A stretch of DNA of 64,000 bases, taken from NCBI RefSeq assembly GCF_003597395.2, contig NC_133771.1, positions 43,659,941 to 43,723,940 of the forward strand, in the 5' to 3' direction. Positions 1-12,532 of this stretch are shown here, one piece after another. Position numbers and translations under genes: made by a program. The notes beneath the pieces were generated by a model, which saw nothing but the letters and a program-made list of their open reading frames with translations, was not told where the DNA came from and made no database searches. The stretch is from Chelonoidis abingdonii (lineage: Eukaryota; Chordata; Testudines; Testudinidae). Position 1 is the stretch's first letter. Each line of letters starts with the position of its first letter.

Positions 1-600
1 ACGAGTCGGCTCTTCTGCAAGCCCAACTGCTGAATGAGCTTAGGCGTAGGGAAGGCTGTCACCCAAACAGCCCTGGCCCTCCCCTATTCGACCCCTCCCA
101 CTTCTCTGCCCCAACTCCACCCCCTCAGAAATCCACCCATCCTGGCTCCTTGCCCCACCATCCCCCAGAGACCCACCACCACACCGGGACCCCATCCCTG
201 CTCCGTGTCCCTGACTGCCCAACCCCTATCGCCGCCCCTCGTGAGTCCTGAGAGATCCCCAGACTGCCCTATAGATGCACCCCCCATTCTCCTGTCCCCT
301 GACCTCTGCCCCCTCCCTGTCTGCTGTCCCAGGACTCCCTGCCCCTTATCCAACTCCCCACTCCGGCCCCGGCCCCGGCCCCTTACCCCCAGCTTCCCCC
401 TCACCCGAAGCCTCAGCGTGTTGTATCCAGCAGCAGCCCTGAATAGCAACGCAGCGTGACTCCGCCGGGGTCCTGTGATCCTCCCCGCTCACAGCCACGT
501 GGTAAGGGGGTGGGGCTACGAGCTACAGCTGGGCCTGATCTCCCAGCCCCACCCCCTTACCCCACAGCTCTGAGTGGGGTGGAGCTCAGGCCCCACCACA
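1..600. repeat. C-rich low-complexity block with inverted repeat
   Basis: Plus-strand sequence is strongly C-rich (runs of CCCC with GGCCCC units at 363-380). It therefore opens long frames on both strands, but with Pro/Ser- or Gly/Arg-biased proteins that look artefactual. A perfect 17-bp inverted repeat lies at 501-517 and 545-561 with a 27-nt loop. It could be part of a GC-rich turtle repeat family. I do not support a gene or promoter here. Confidence 0.5.
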
Positions 601-1334
601 GTCACGCTGCACAGCTATTCAGGGACACTCCTGGATGAGCTGAGTCTCCGGGAGAGGGGTGGAGGTGGGGCCAAGGCGGAAGCCTCACCCGTTCTCTTGG
701 GGGCCCCTGCGGAGCATGGGGCCTGGAACAAATTGCCCCACCCGCTTGGCGGCCCTGGACTCAGTTGGTGCCTCCCCTCATCTCTCCCCACCCACCACCA
801 TGTGGCTTTGGGGGAAAAACCGGAGAAAGAAGTCAGCCAGAGACTACAGCTGGTAGCAGAAGCAGCCGATGCAGGGACATATGGACACTCAGAAAATTTT
901 CTACAGTTTTGACTGGATTTTCTCTGCCCTATGCCAAGTGGCTGTTTGCTTCAATTTTCTCCTTTCCCCCTTTCCACTCTTCTTTACAGTCTTTTCACCC
1001 TAGCTTCACTCCACATTTTGCCACTATTACCTTCTTCTTTTTGTCTTGTCCCTCTCACTCCTTTTTCTTTCCTTTTCCATTTAGCTTAATCTCCCATGTC
1101 ACAAAAAAATATGTGGAACTAACATGATGTTTGCTGACATCATGATGTTTTCTCAGCTTATCTATTATACTGTTTCCTGCACACTGAGAATGTCTTGTCT
1201 ATTTAGAGTATAAACACTTCTGGGAAGGGACTGTCTACTATTCTGTGTCTGTAAAATATCTTTCACAATGTGGCCCCATTTTTGGGTGGATGTGTTTTAC
1301 CCCAACAGACTGGAAACAAGGCATACATTTTTAA

Positions 1335-1525
1335 TGAAAGAGCAATTAACTATTGGAACAATTGACTGGATTCACCATCACTGACAATTTTAAATCACAA
1401 TAGAACATTTTTTCTAAAAGCTATTCTCTAGGAATTATTTTGGGAAAATCTATGACCTCTGTTATACAGTAGGTCAGATTACATAATCACAATGGTCCTT
1501 CTTTGCCTTGGGATATCTGAAGTAC
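1335..1525 (+). mobile_element. CR1 LINE 3' fragment, old
   Basis: Matches the CR1 3' region pattern: 'TGGATTCACCATCACTGACA', then 'TAGGAATTATTTTGGG', then 'ACAATGGTCCTTCTTTGCCT'. It is heavily diverged and non-coding. Confidence 0.7.
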
Positions 1526-2296
1526 TGTTACTATAGTAAACACCAGTTTCAATGAAAGATGCCTTTACATGTTGCAGATAACTGCTGCAACACTGCCCTT
1601 TACACTCGACCAGGAAAGATGCACCATCTTAGCTGATAATGGCCATTTAAAACATAAATTTGATCAGACTGTTAGATCAGAACATAAATTAACATCCCAG
1701 AAAGGAACACATAACTTACTATACTCTGTAATTAACCCTACCCTATTTTATGTAAGGCTATTATCAAGATGTCTCTCCTTTAAAACAAAGTAAAAATAAT
1801 AAACAAATAATATCTTCCTTTATAGACCTTTTGATCTTAACAGATCCTGAAGTGCAGAAAAAACTATATATGGTATGGATGACTTTGCCTACTACTGAAA
1901 TACATCCACCTTCAGAGTTTAGCATGACAATGGTTTAACAGCACGAAGTGTCACTGCAAAACAGCTTGAGACAAGAAATGAAGCAGATACATTATTTGAA
2001 ACTCTGGGAGTATTTAACTGGGCAAAATGTAACTGACCAAGCTGGAATTTGAGCAGGACACTACATTTAGCATTGTTACTGTTGCAAAATACACTGAATG
2101 GATTTTTAATGATAATATATTGGTCATGATTTTCATTTTACATAGTGCATAAATGACCCATATCATCAGTTAGAAGATATTACTGATGTGATTCTAATTT
2201 TGGTATTTAGTGTTTACAACAGCAGAAAATATGACAAATTGGAACAACTGAAAAAGCAACAAACCAGATATTTCTACTACTTAATTCTAAACCTAC

Positions 2297-2458
2297 CTGA
2301 TAGCTTAAGTTGTACATTGGACGATTCAATGAATGTGGCATTCACTTTGCTGCTTGTAGTATTGAACCAGTCGACTGTTAGAGTAGCAGGTTGCCTTTTC
2401 CCTAGATACTCATAAAATCCTTTCCACAATGAATTTATGAAAAACACATCTGAAGGAA
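2297..2458 (-). CDS. CSMD1: CSMD1 exon: membrane-proximal ectodomain
   Basis: A 162-nt exon that encodes VPSDVFFINSLWKGFYEYLG, then GKRQPATLTVDWFNTTSSK and NATFIESSNVQLKLSG. This is the conserved non-sushi domain that precedes the transmembrane helix in the CSMD family. NTT and NAT are potential N-glycosylation sites. The acceptor is TTTTTCAG and the donor CAG/GTAGGT. The exon is symmetric. It is the last coding exon visible. The remaining ectodomain, transmembrane helix, tail and 3' UTR must lie past base 1. Confidence 0.94.
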
Positions 2459-3606
2459 CTGAAAAAATAAGCAATAAACAAAAGGAATAAATTACCACAA
2501 ACCAAAAGTAAAGTAAAGCACTCATGCATTGTTCTGAGTGTTTTTACATAAAGATATACAGTATCAGAGACAATGTATATAATGAACTTCCTGTACAGCT
2601 TCACATAATATCATGCTTGTGTGGTACAATAAAAGTCATTATAATAACCCATCAGTCTATATGCATCATCAAACCTTCTCCTCGAGACTGAGAAATAAAG
2701 AAGAAAGTTCTTGAGTAGAGGACCCATTGTAGAGATTGCCCTGCTGGAAGTCCTGTCTCCCCCATGAGCACATTCAACCAGTCTTCTGTGAGCTGTACTA
2801 GATGCTAGTGGATTTCAGGTGCAGTTTAAAATGGTGTTTTAAGAAAGCCCTAAATGACTTCCAAGTCAAGCTTCCTCCCCATGCCACACTACTCTATTGG
2901 TAATCAGTGGAGATGCTAGAGCTGGAACTCCTTCAGTTCAAGGTGAGAGTCCTTTGCATTTGGAATTTACTTTTCCCTCAGTCTGAAATAGCCTGAATCT
3001 GTTCTCCCAAGCAGGCTAGGAAGGGAATAATGAGTGAAGATGTGGGTATTTTTGTTCATTTTCTTGGCTGTTTTTATTCCGTCCACCCCACCCCATTCTC
3101 TGCTATTGGTAGCAGTGAAATTGTTGAATTTCTAAGTTATTAAAGACTGAATTTTAAATATTTGGCAAGATGTGTACAACTTGGTAGAGGTGACTTTTAG
3201 TATTCTTCACTAATTGAAAATAAAAAGAAAACACATATAAAATAAAATCAGAAGAGGACAAATCCATTAGGGAAAAATATCTTAATTTTGTGGGTGAGGT
3301 ATTCTCTGGGATTCTCATTTCCTCCTATACTCTTCCTACATGCCCATTTTCCTCCTACACACATCCCTCAATGGCACAACTCTGTGGCAATACTTTTGAG
3401 ATGAGGGGGTCTGATTCAAGATGCCAGGATGAAGTAGAGAGAGAAGGGATCCTCCTCTTGCCTGTGCAGCATGCAAAACCCCTGCCAGGTAAGGGAATAT
3501 GGGGACTAACGTCAAATACTCCATGTGATTCTGGGCTGCTTCCATACTAGAGAAACATCATTTAAATCTTTGAAGGGGATATTACAAAGAATGAATGATT
3601 CATTCA

Positions 3607-3690
3607 TGCATCCAACGAAGTAAAGCTCATGCTCCAAAACGTCTGTTAGTCTATAAGGTGCCACAGGACTCTTCGCTGATTTTAAAAAGG
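3607..3690 (+). mobile_element. Penelope-like repeat fragment (family 1 terminus)
   Basis: An 84-nt fragment that shares the 'AAGCTCATGCTCCAAAACGT', 'CTGTTAGTCTATAAGGTGCC' and 'ACAGGACTCTT' core with the terminal part of the repeats at 8489-8962 and 23612-23720, in the opposite orientation. Confidence 0.7.
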
Positions 3691-5689
3691 CTATTTAAAA
3701 AAGTAATAGCTAGAATCACAGTTTCATAGCATCACAAACCAACTGGCAGATCAAAAGACTATTGTAAGCTCACATTCACTGGGACACTACAGATGGTGTC
3801 CACTAGATAGCCGAATGCTGCTGATGGAAGAGTACAGTATTTTATTCTCCCCAGTTTAACTCTTGAAGTGATCAGCTAAGTTTTGTGTATTTCTTTAGAC
3901 AATTTAAACTTTTCAAAATGTAATAAAGACCAATAAAATCATATGAATGCTTTCCTCATATTTATTATGGCATGGAACTGGCAATTAATCATCTAAAAAA
4001 AAGTCACCAACTGGCTCTGCTGCTTGTAACTCGGTCCTAATAATACTGAGTATTAATGTGCACTTAATGAGTATGAGTAACAATAACATTTAGCACTTCC
4101 GTCATGCTTTTCACTTTCAGGGAGCTCTACAAACATGAGCAATAAATTCTCAGGTTAACTGTAACATGCTTTGAAAAAATATAAATATAGGTATTACTCT
4201 AATATCTTAGGCCCCAGTCCAGCAATGTCATCTTCATGAGTGGAACCCTATGCATAGAAGGAGTACTCCTATCTTAAATAAGACTCTGTGGAATCACAGG
4301 CATCCTCCCATGCAGATCTTATTTCAAGATTGAGGCCTTATATAACAAAAAACAAATAAAATATTACAATCTTATTTACTTTTTCCCAATGTATTTTATT
4401 GTTGAACTCTTACTATTTTGCTCATATAGTAGAACAATGCTGCAATATTTAGCTTGCTGGGCAACCACTACATCCAAACAAAAAGAAATCAAGTCTACCT
4501 TTAAAAAGCTGTAAAATGCATGAAAATAATGGTATTAATATTAGATTCTGCAAATCCTAAATCTCAGATTAGGCCCTAAACTATACCATAGAGTCACTTT
4601 AGCTAATAAATCCCCACATTATTCCTGTTGGATAGGTTAGTAAGTGGTGTTATTGTTATTTTAGAGATAATCAATCACAGAGAGTGAATAGTCTAATCCT
4701 TTAAGATGCTGCATGCCTCCTCCCAGAGTCTGAAATCAAGGACATCTGAGGATGTTTAGGACCTTTTGGACTATGCTGAGTAGAAGCAAATTTCATGTGG
4801 TTTGGCAAAGACCAGAGTGAGTTAGTGTCAGAGTTAGGGCTGCTCACTGTTACATAATCCACATGACACTCCCATACTCAGGAGCCTTGTCATTCCTCCA
4901 GCCTTGCCCATTTGGAATGCTATTTGTCCAGTGGGGCTGCACGAATTTCCATGCAGTTTCTCCTCCTGATCATCAGAGGACAATGTGGTAAAGAAACTGC
5001 AGTCAGCCAAGCTGCTTCTCTTTTTCTGCACTCCTGCTGAAGTCAAACTGGTATGAAGCAATTGGGATAAGGACAATGTACAGATAGCTATGTGCCCCAG
5101 TCCCCCACCACCCGGCAGTGAAAGAGTCAGGAGTCAAGGAAGGGGAGAGAGAACAGAGAAGGGATGAAAACAGGAATAAAGAGCATATGGCTTTCCAAAT
5201 CCCTGTAGCTGCTATTGGCTTTTCCAACGCCTCACCTGCAGAGGGACACAGTTACTTTTTCTAATTGGCAATTGTGGCTCTCTGTGATAGCAGATTAGAA
5301 ACCCTGATACTTTAAAAATGTATTAAAAGTATTTTATTTGCTTTTTCTTTTTATTAAATATGCACAAGGGAATTTATGGTTCAGGAAAGTGAGGGGCAAG
5401 TGGTACTGATATGAGTTTGCTATAATACTTAGAGGTTCTGTGCAAGATTCCCATGAAAGATCTGACAATATACCTTAGTCCTCACCTAGGCTTCAACACC
5501 CTTGCAATTACTGTTGAGCAAAGCTGTCAATTATAGTATGTCACTTTATCCAAAATGATATAGTGTGCTCAATTTTCAACTGCACCAAATTTACACTTAG
5601 TGCAGCTGAGCAGAGGAAGGAGGGGAAGGTGACTATAAGATACATTTCTGTTCCTCCAATCTTGGGTTGGCTAAGGGCCAAAAAGCAGC

Positions 5690-5754
5690 TGCAGCAGGGT
5701 GTTGGACTAGCTGACCTCCTGAGGTCCCTTCCAACCCTATGATTCTATGATTCT
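5690..5754 (+). mobile_element. CR1 LINE 3' tail
   Basis: Contains 'GTTGGACTAGCTGACCTCCT', 'GAGGTCCCTTCCAACCCTAT' and the ATTCTATGATTCTT-type tail of CR1. Confidence 0.85.
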
Positions 5755-6174
5755 TAGGTATCACTGAGCTAGGCAAGGATCAGCTGGAGTGCTATGTGCT
5801 CCAGCCTGTCCATCCCTTTTCCAACCCATGGCATGCTGCTCCCTGCCCTCCCCATCCGCTATGTGAGGGCGGTGAGGGAGAGAAACAGGTGGGATAGAGA
5901 TACCTATGCTGGCTCTGCTTAGGGTAAATCCATGGCTGCTCCTTTAGAGCATCTTTTTAGCTACTTTGGGAAAAGGCTGTGCAAAGCGGCAAGAAACATG
6001 ACTGAAGTCTGAGTCCAGTGTTTGTTTTTTCAAATTTATTTTACATGGATATTATAAGGATTAATTAGATAAAACTTATAAAAAACTATGAAGATTTAAA
6101 ATACTATATAAATGCTAATTATTATTGCAAGGATAAAGTAGAACTAGGGTAAAATCAACCCACTTCATATAGAT

Positions 6175-8241
6175 GGTCACCATCTCTGTGGATATGGGGA
6201 AAGCAGTAGAAAGCTTTTGATAAGGTCTCCCACAGTATTCTTGCCAGTAAGTTAAAGAAGTATGGATTGGATGAATGGAAGCTAGTAAGTGCAAGATAGA
6301 AAGTTTCTAGTATGAAGGGCCTGTCATAAACAGGTTAGTTAAGGGGTTAATGGTCTCTTTTAGCTGTAATCATGCGGTAAGAAGCTTGGTCAGAACCTGG
6401 CGGAGCAGTTGAGGCACGATGACACATAGCAAGCAAGCGCATAAGTTAGGGGAGACAAGCTACTTATCAGGTGAGCTTGGGGGACTGGAGAGAAAGATCG
6501 GATTGTTTGTGCTCTTGTGGTTGTTTCGTTGTTACACGCTTCTTGGGACGAAGAGAGGAACCAATGTAAGCATCCAAGGCGCTCCAAATCTTTCTAAAAG
6601 TCTAAAGTCTCGCATGGTGTCAAACTTGTAAGTAATCAGCCAGGCAAGGCGTGTTATCTTATGTTTGTTTCTCAACTGTAAATGTTTCTTTTTCGCATGA
6701 AGGGATTTACCTCTGTGTGCTGTAACTTTGAATCAAGGGCTAGAAGGTTCCCGCTATATAATCTGATACCCGGTAAAGTATTTCCATCCATTTGAACAGA
6801 GGATGAGTTTCCTTTTCTTTCTTTAATTAAAAAGCTCTCTTTTTTAAGAACTGGGGATTGATTTTTCCTTGTCGTAGAGATCCAAGGGATTGGTCTGACT
6901 CACCAGGGATTGGATGGGGAAAAGAGAGGGGATGGTACGTCCTGCTTGCTTTACAAAGATCCCAAGGGGTGAATCTTGTGCACTTTTTTTTTTTTGCATG
7001 GGTATTTGTGTTTTGAATTGCCTGTCTTCAATATTGTGAAATTCTCAGGAGGGTGAATAAGTTGGGGGTGTTAGAAGCCTCTCAAGGAAACCCAGGGAGG
7101 GGAAAGTTTGGGGGGGACAGGGAGTGCGCCAGACACTGAATTTCTGGCTAGTGGCAGTGTTACCAGATCTAAGCTAGTAATTAAGCTTAGAAGTGTTCAT
7201 GCAGGTCCCCACATTTGTACTCTAAAGTTCAAAGTGGGGGAAAAACCATGACAGGCTCAATGGGTAGTGATCAACAGCTCGATGTCTAGTTGGCAGCCAG
7301 TATCAAGAGGAGTGCCCCAGTGGTCGGTCCTGGGACTGGTTTTGTTCAACATCTTTATTAATGATCTGGATGATGGGATGGATTGCACCCTCAGCAAATT
7401 CGCAGATGTCACTAAGCTGGGGGAAGAGGTAGATACACTGGAGGATAGGTGTAGGATCTAGAATTACCTAGACAAATTGGAGGAATGGTCCAAAAGAAAT
7501 CTGATGTGGTTCAAGAAGGACAAGTGAAGAGTCCTGCACTTAGGAAAGAAGAATCCCATACACTGCTACAGCCTGGGGACCGATTGGCTAAGCAGCAGTT
7601 CTGAAGAAAAGGACCTGGGAATTACAGTGGACAAGAAGTTGTATATGAGTCAGCAGTGTGCCCTCGTTACCAAGAAGACCAATGGCATATTGGGCTGTAT
7701 TAGTAGGAGCATTGCCACCAGATCGAGGGAAGTGATTATTCCCCTCTATTCGGCACTGGTGAGGCTACACCTGGAGTACTGCATCCAGTTTTGGTCCTGC
7801 CACTGCAGAAGCCATGTGAACAAATTGGAGAGAGTCCAGTGGAGGACAACAAAAATTATTAGAAGGCTGATGCACATGACTTATGAGGAGAGGGAACTGG
7901 GGTTATTTAGTCTGCAGAAGAGAAGAGAAGAGTGAGGGGGAATTTGATAGCAGCCTTCAACTACCTTAAGGGGGTTCCAAAGAGGATGGAGCTCTGCTGT
8001 GGGGGGAGACTGAGGCTGGATATTAGGAAACATTATTTCACTAGGAGGATGGTGAAGCACTGGAATGGGTTACCTAAGGAGGTGGAATCTCCATCCTTAG
8101 AGGTTTTTAAGGCCTGGCTTGACAAAGCCCCTGGCTGGGATTATTTAGTTGGTGTTGGTCCTGCTTTGAGCAGGGGATTGGACTAGATGAGCTCCTGAGA
8201 TCTCCTCCAAAGCTAATATTCTATGATTCTATTCTATGATT
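6175..8241 (+). mobile_element. CR1 LINE 3' part, split by an LTR
   Basis: CR1 reverse-transcriptase coding sequence runs from 6175 to 6321 and resumes at 7254. The second part shows [35 protein letters not shown] (a decayed FADD box), then LYSALVRLHLEYCIQFWSC and THKIIRR-like sequence up to about 7935. It ends in the CR1 3' tail (GATTCTATTCTATGATT) at 8241. Internal stops and frame breaks show it is dead. It is truncated at the 5' end. The 932-bp LTR at 6322-7253 interrupts it. Confidence 0.9.
6322..7253. mobile_element. Solo LTR inserted in CR1
   Basis: The 932-bp element starts TGTCATAAAC and ends CCATGACA, so it has TG..CA ends with short inverted termini. It sits exactly where CR1 sequence is broken. 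The flanks GGCC (6318-6321) and GGCT (7254-7257) look like a 4-bp target duplication with one change. A TATATAA box is at about 6755 and AATTAAA at about 6826. No internal retroviral or gypsy sequence accompanies it, so it is a solo LTR. Whether it is Ty3-like or an endogenous retrovirus LTR cannot be told from the sequence. Confidence 0.75.
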
Positions 8242-8488
8242 TAAACTCAGGTCTCCAAAGACGGGAGGTTAGTGAACTAACCCACTATGATAAACAGGCT
8301 CCAAATTCAGCAGTATTAGTTACACCACATTTAAAATCAATATGGTTGCAAATGAAACTTTACAGAACGTTAAGTGGAGAGGTACTGAGGCAGAGAGGAA
8401 ACCCAAAAACCACATGCAGAGCTCATATACATGATACAATTGAAATGTTTTAAAATTATAATTAAAAGTAACAGTTAGTGAAATGTAT

Positions 8489-8962
8489 CAGAGGGGTAGC
8501 CATGTTAGTCTGGATCTGTAAAAGCAGTAAAGAGTCCTGTGGCATCTTATAGACTAACAGACGTATTGGAGCATTAGCTTTTGTGAGTGAATACCCACTT
8601 TGTCAGATGCATGTAGTGGAAATGTCCAGAGGCAGGTATAAATATGGAAGCAAGAATCAGGTTAGAGATAATAAGGTTAGTTCAATCAGGGAGGATGTGA
8701 CCCTCTTCTAGCGGTTGAGGTGTGAACACCAAGGAAGGAGAAATTGCTTTTGGAGTTGGCTAGCTATTCACAGACTTTGTTTAATCCTGAGCTGGTGGTG
8801 TCAAATTTGCAGATGAACTGAAGATCAGCAGTTTCTCTTTGAAGTCTGGTCCTGCCTCTGGACATTTCCACTACATGCATCTGATGAAGTGAATATTCAC
8901 CCATTAAAGCTCATGCTCCAATAAGTCTGTTAGTCGATAAGGCGCCACAGGACTTTTTGCTG
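8489..8962 (-). mobile_element. Short fold-back Penelope-like repeat, family 1
   Basis: A 474-bp repeat whose first about 115 nt (from 8522) are repeated in inverted form at its other end (about 8849-8962). It is flanked by a 17-bp target-site duplication with two mismatches (8472-8488, 8963-8979). The same sequence forms the 3' terminus of the Penelope-like element at 23612. It carries no intact coding sequence. The inverted terminal arrangement resembles the pseudo-LTRs known in Penelope elements. Confidence 0.75.
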
Positions 8963-9526
8963 CAGCTAGTGAAATATATCTTAAATTTTTCCCCCTATTT
9001 ATTACTGTTGTTTACTGTGAATTGTTTGAGTGAACAGTGTTATAATCAGTGACATACAATATTCATAATCTTTCATTTTATAAAAATGAATTTTTAAAAT
9101 AGTTACTGAAATGACTATAAATGACATGAGGTGGTCTGTATTAATGATATTAATGCACTGCTTGGTGAATATAATTCAAGACACAGCCTCTGAGTGAACT
9201 TTAGCTGTATTTTAATTAGACAATGAAACACAATAGACCATGCAGTAGCTGATTAATGCATCCCTTAGCTGTGCAGTGAGGTACAGCCAAGAGCCTCCAG
9301 CAAACTAAGGTTGTTTATTAATTAGGATGAATGCACAGTCCACTGTACACTATTGTGATTACTGTAAAAATTGGTGAAATGAACTCATGTATGATCTCAA
9401 TTGACACTCCTGTTAGCAATCTCAGCAGCAAAGCCAAAGATTACAACCTGGGAGCAGCTCCTGCAGTGCCCTATTATTCTGGGCAGGCCTTTGCTCAACT
9501 GTTTGTTGAAAAACTCTGTCTATATA

Positions 9527-9882
9527 GGTTTCAGAGTGGTAACTGTGTTAGTCTGTATCAACAAAAACAATGAAAAGTCCTTGTGGCACCTTAGAGACTA
9601 ACAAATTTATTTGGGCATAAGCTTTCATGGACTAGAATCCACTTCATCAGATGCATGGAGTGGAAAATATAGGAGCAGGTATAAATACATGAAAGGGTGG
9701 GAGTTGCTTTACCAAGTGTGAGGTCAGCCTAATGAGACAATTCAATTAACAGCAGGATACCAAGGGAGGAAAAAAAAATATTTTCTATTTTATAAAAGTT
9801 ATAAAAGTTATTTTTACATCCATGAAAGCTTATGCTCAAATACATCTGTTAGTCTCTAAGGTGCCACAAGGACTCGTTGTTT
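9527..9882 (-). mobile_element. Short fold-back Penelope-like repeat, family 2
   Basis: A 356-bp repeat with inverted arms (about 9563-9632 and 9820-9882) that share 'TAGTCTCTAAGGTGCCACAA'. A perfect 11-bp target duplication CTGTCTATATA flanks it at 9516-9526 and 9883-9893. It is related to, but distinct from, the family at 8489. The fragment at 26521-26752 belongs to the same family in the opposite orientation. Confidence 0.75.
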
Positions 9883-10543
9883 CTGTCTATATAAAAAGAG
9901 ACCATAAAAAAAATTAAGTCTAACATGTCCAGTAGGACAGTGAAAATGCTTGAATATGAAAAAGTGTAGAGTACCAAAATTTCTCCAAAGATGTATATTT
10001 TATATTTCTGGTAGAAGCATATAATCAAATGTAGGTAAAATTCAGTTCAAAATCCATCCAACTTCTGTGGCATGGAGGGAAACCTAAGTTCTAAAATGTA
10101 ATTATTTTTTTTTAGGCTTGCCAGAGCTTTCACAATGTGAAAGCCAGATGGATTTTTGACCAAACCTAACCTTATATAATTACATTCTATCCTCATTATA
10201 AGGCTCTCCATTAGAACACACTAATATAAAACTACCTTTCCTTGCTTCCTGTCTACTTTATACTCTATTATCCTTTTGATTTAACAATGCCTTTGTACAA
10301 CGTTCCAAAAGCTGGTGTTGTATGAGAAATCACTATATAAAAATTATGTTACTATGGAAAGAACTTCAGAGAGTAGGCTTTACATGCCAGTTATTCTTAT
10401 GAATATCCAGGACATTTGTCTTCCTTTGTGATGAGTAATGGAATAATTAAGTTAACTGTAAGAAATAGTTTTACTACCCAAAACATACTAGGGTACATAT
10501 CAATTTAGTTTATTTAGATCTAAAACTGTTCTGGTATACAAAC

Positions 10544-10588
10544 CTGGAGTTTTAGTTATTGTTTCATTAACTTCTCTCACTCCTTTAC
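10544..10588 (-). CDS. CSMD1: CSMD1 exon: 45-nt linker
   Basis: A 45-nt exon that encodes SKGVREVNETITKTP, the linker between the last sushi domain and the membrane-proximal region. NET is a potential N-glycosylation site. It is recognised by a long T tract and TTGTAG acceptor, an AG/GTTTGT donor that deviates from consensus, and exact frame continuity with both neighbours. Its sequence matches the linker I remember from mammalian CSMD1. Being symmetric and very short, it is a plausible alternatively spliced exon, which is inference. Confidence 0.9.
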
Positions 10589-11090
10589 CTACAAGTAAAA
10601 AAACAAATTATCATTTTTATGAACATATTTATTTTTCTATAGAATGCTAAAACATAATACTTGATTAAAGCAATTATCCCTCCTATATTTGCAGCAGAAA
10701 TAACTAAAGTTAAAATAACTAGAAGATATTACAGATTCAAACCCATACACTCCCACACATTCCTTGGGGGAAAGAAAGCCTTGGAAACCAGCACTTTTAC
10801 TGTGGTAAATTAGTTGACTACAGAGGTAAGTATTTAATGTATTCAGGCCTAAAGTTTATTGTTTTATATCAGTCCTAGTGCTATAAGAGAGAGCCTTATA
10901 GTGAGGATGAATTATGTATCTATGCAAGAATAGTAACTTATTACATCAAAATTAAACAAATACTACTAGTGAATAATGCTAGGGATATGGCAGTTCTGGC
11001 CCCATATTGTAAGGTGCTTGAAAAATATAAAAGTCAGGCAGATAGATTATTCTGTTATGTACTCTTTTTCTTCACCAGCATACAGTGTGA

Positions 11091-11210
11091 AATTCACCCC
11101 TGTGCAAAAGAGCTCTCAAAAGTACTATGCACTACTTATGTTTTATTTTGAAGATTTGAGTAACATATAAGTGGTATACTTTGTGTGAACTCTTTGCACA
11201 GGGGTGAATT
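11091..11210. repeat. Palindromic MITE-like repeat
   Basis: The arms at 11091-11115 and 11187-11210 are near-perfect inverted copies containing CACCCCTGTGCAAA. There is no coding capacity. Confidence 0.7.
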
Positions 11211-11700
11211 GTACCCTGTAACAGCTATATGTCAACTCAAACTATTTGGTTGTTAGTTTGCATGCACATATGAACACTACTGGACAGCTTTTTAAATATT
11301 TTTTGGGGAAAAAAGTCTTATGCTTCATTTGAAAGGCTGCACTTTAAAAATATTGCTCAAACAACTTTTCATCAAACTAGTGATATATAGCACCCTTAAA
11401 AATTACTTTGCAGGGAACTAGTAATGGAATACAAAGAGCTTTATGTCTAGGTCACAGTTCTTGGTAGCAGTGTTTAAAAGAAGATCACACTCAAGTCTAG
11501 TAGCAAACCAAAAAGGTCTATGTATATTAAGCACATTTTTAGTTCTTTTCTACAGTTGTAAGTTGCATCAAATAAAATGTTACAGGCAGCTAGCCCAAAG
11601 CACGTAGTCTGGGTTTTCTTGTTTTTTGTTAATTAAAACTGTTAGAAGTTTAACTGGTGCAGAGAAAAAGATTTACAAACCACAATCAATTTAAACATAA

Positions 11701-11794
11701 GGGCCAAATTTTGCTTTCAGAATTCTGTATCCAGAGTATGCCAGTGGAATTATATCAGATTTACACTTATGTAATCCAGAGCAGAATTTGGCCC
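11701..11794. repeat. Palindromic MITE, GGGCCAAATTYTGCT ends
   Basis: The 15-bp termini 11701-11715 and 11780-11794 are inverted copies with one mismatch. The same motif recurs, decayed, at 13961, 27804 and 28251. Confidence 0.75.
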
Positions 11795-12322
11795 AATGGC
11801 TTATTTTCAGTTTCAGTGAGTTTTATTGTTTGTTTTTATTACAAAGGAAACACATCCTCCATGGATAAAAAAAAAATGCATTTAATATAGCCAACATACC
11901 TGCATGATTTCAGAAGCCAGTCTGGTATGATAGAACTTAAAAAAAAAGTTAAAAGCCTACAAATATTGTACATTAAGCACTGAAAAAATACGTAAAGAAC
12001 AAAAGATTTGATACAAACTGAGATAAGAAAGAAAATGCACAGTTAAAAGTGACAGCTCGTCTTGAACAAACTGTGGTCTTTTGGTTGAACTTTTTTTTTT
12101 ATTATCTGTAGATATACTTTTTTCCTCAGTGAGTTCAGGATGGTACATTCACTTTGAATGAATTGGTTTGCTCAATTTATGTCAAAATCTGAACCCTATC
12201 ATGACAGTTTGTTTTATTGTAATATTAATTGGTCCAAATTTAACCCTGGTATACATTCTAAAATCAATAGAATTATACTGGAGAAAAAAATGAGTCTGAT
12301 TTCTGTAGAGTGTGATATATCA

Positions 12323-12532
<210 letters not shown>

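Larger units (their letters stand above)
1..2296 (-). other. CSMD1 intron (incomplete) after the membrane-proximal exon
   Basis: No exon was found here. I looked for the next CSMD1 coding segment on the minus strand and saw nothing. The block at 1-900 is C-rich on the plus strand. A CR1 fragment lies at 1335-1525. The rest is plain AT-rich intron. Confidence 0.7.
2459..10543 (-). other. CSMD1 intron, 8.1 kb
   Basis: This intron holds a Penelope-like fragment (3607-3690), a CR1 tail (5690-5754), a CR1 split by a solo LTR (6175-8241) and two fold-back Penelope-like repeats (8489-8962, 9527-9882). I recognised nothing in 2459-3600, 3700-5680, 5760-6170 or 9900-10543. Confidence 0.8.

Noticed and set aside
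34..459. 141-codon plus-strand frame and 121-codon minus-strand frame
   Set aside because: Low-complexity Pro/Ser or Gly/Arg translations of a C-rich tract, with no domain, splice context or conservation signal.
1..2296. Possible CSMD1 transmembrane or tail exon
   Set aside because: No stretch on the minus strand translated to the expected membrane-proximal continuation or a hydrophobic helix between splice sites.
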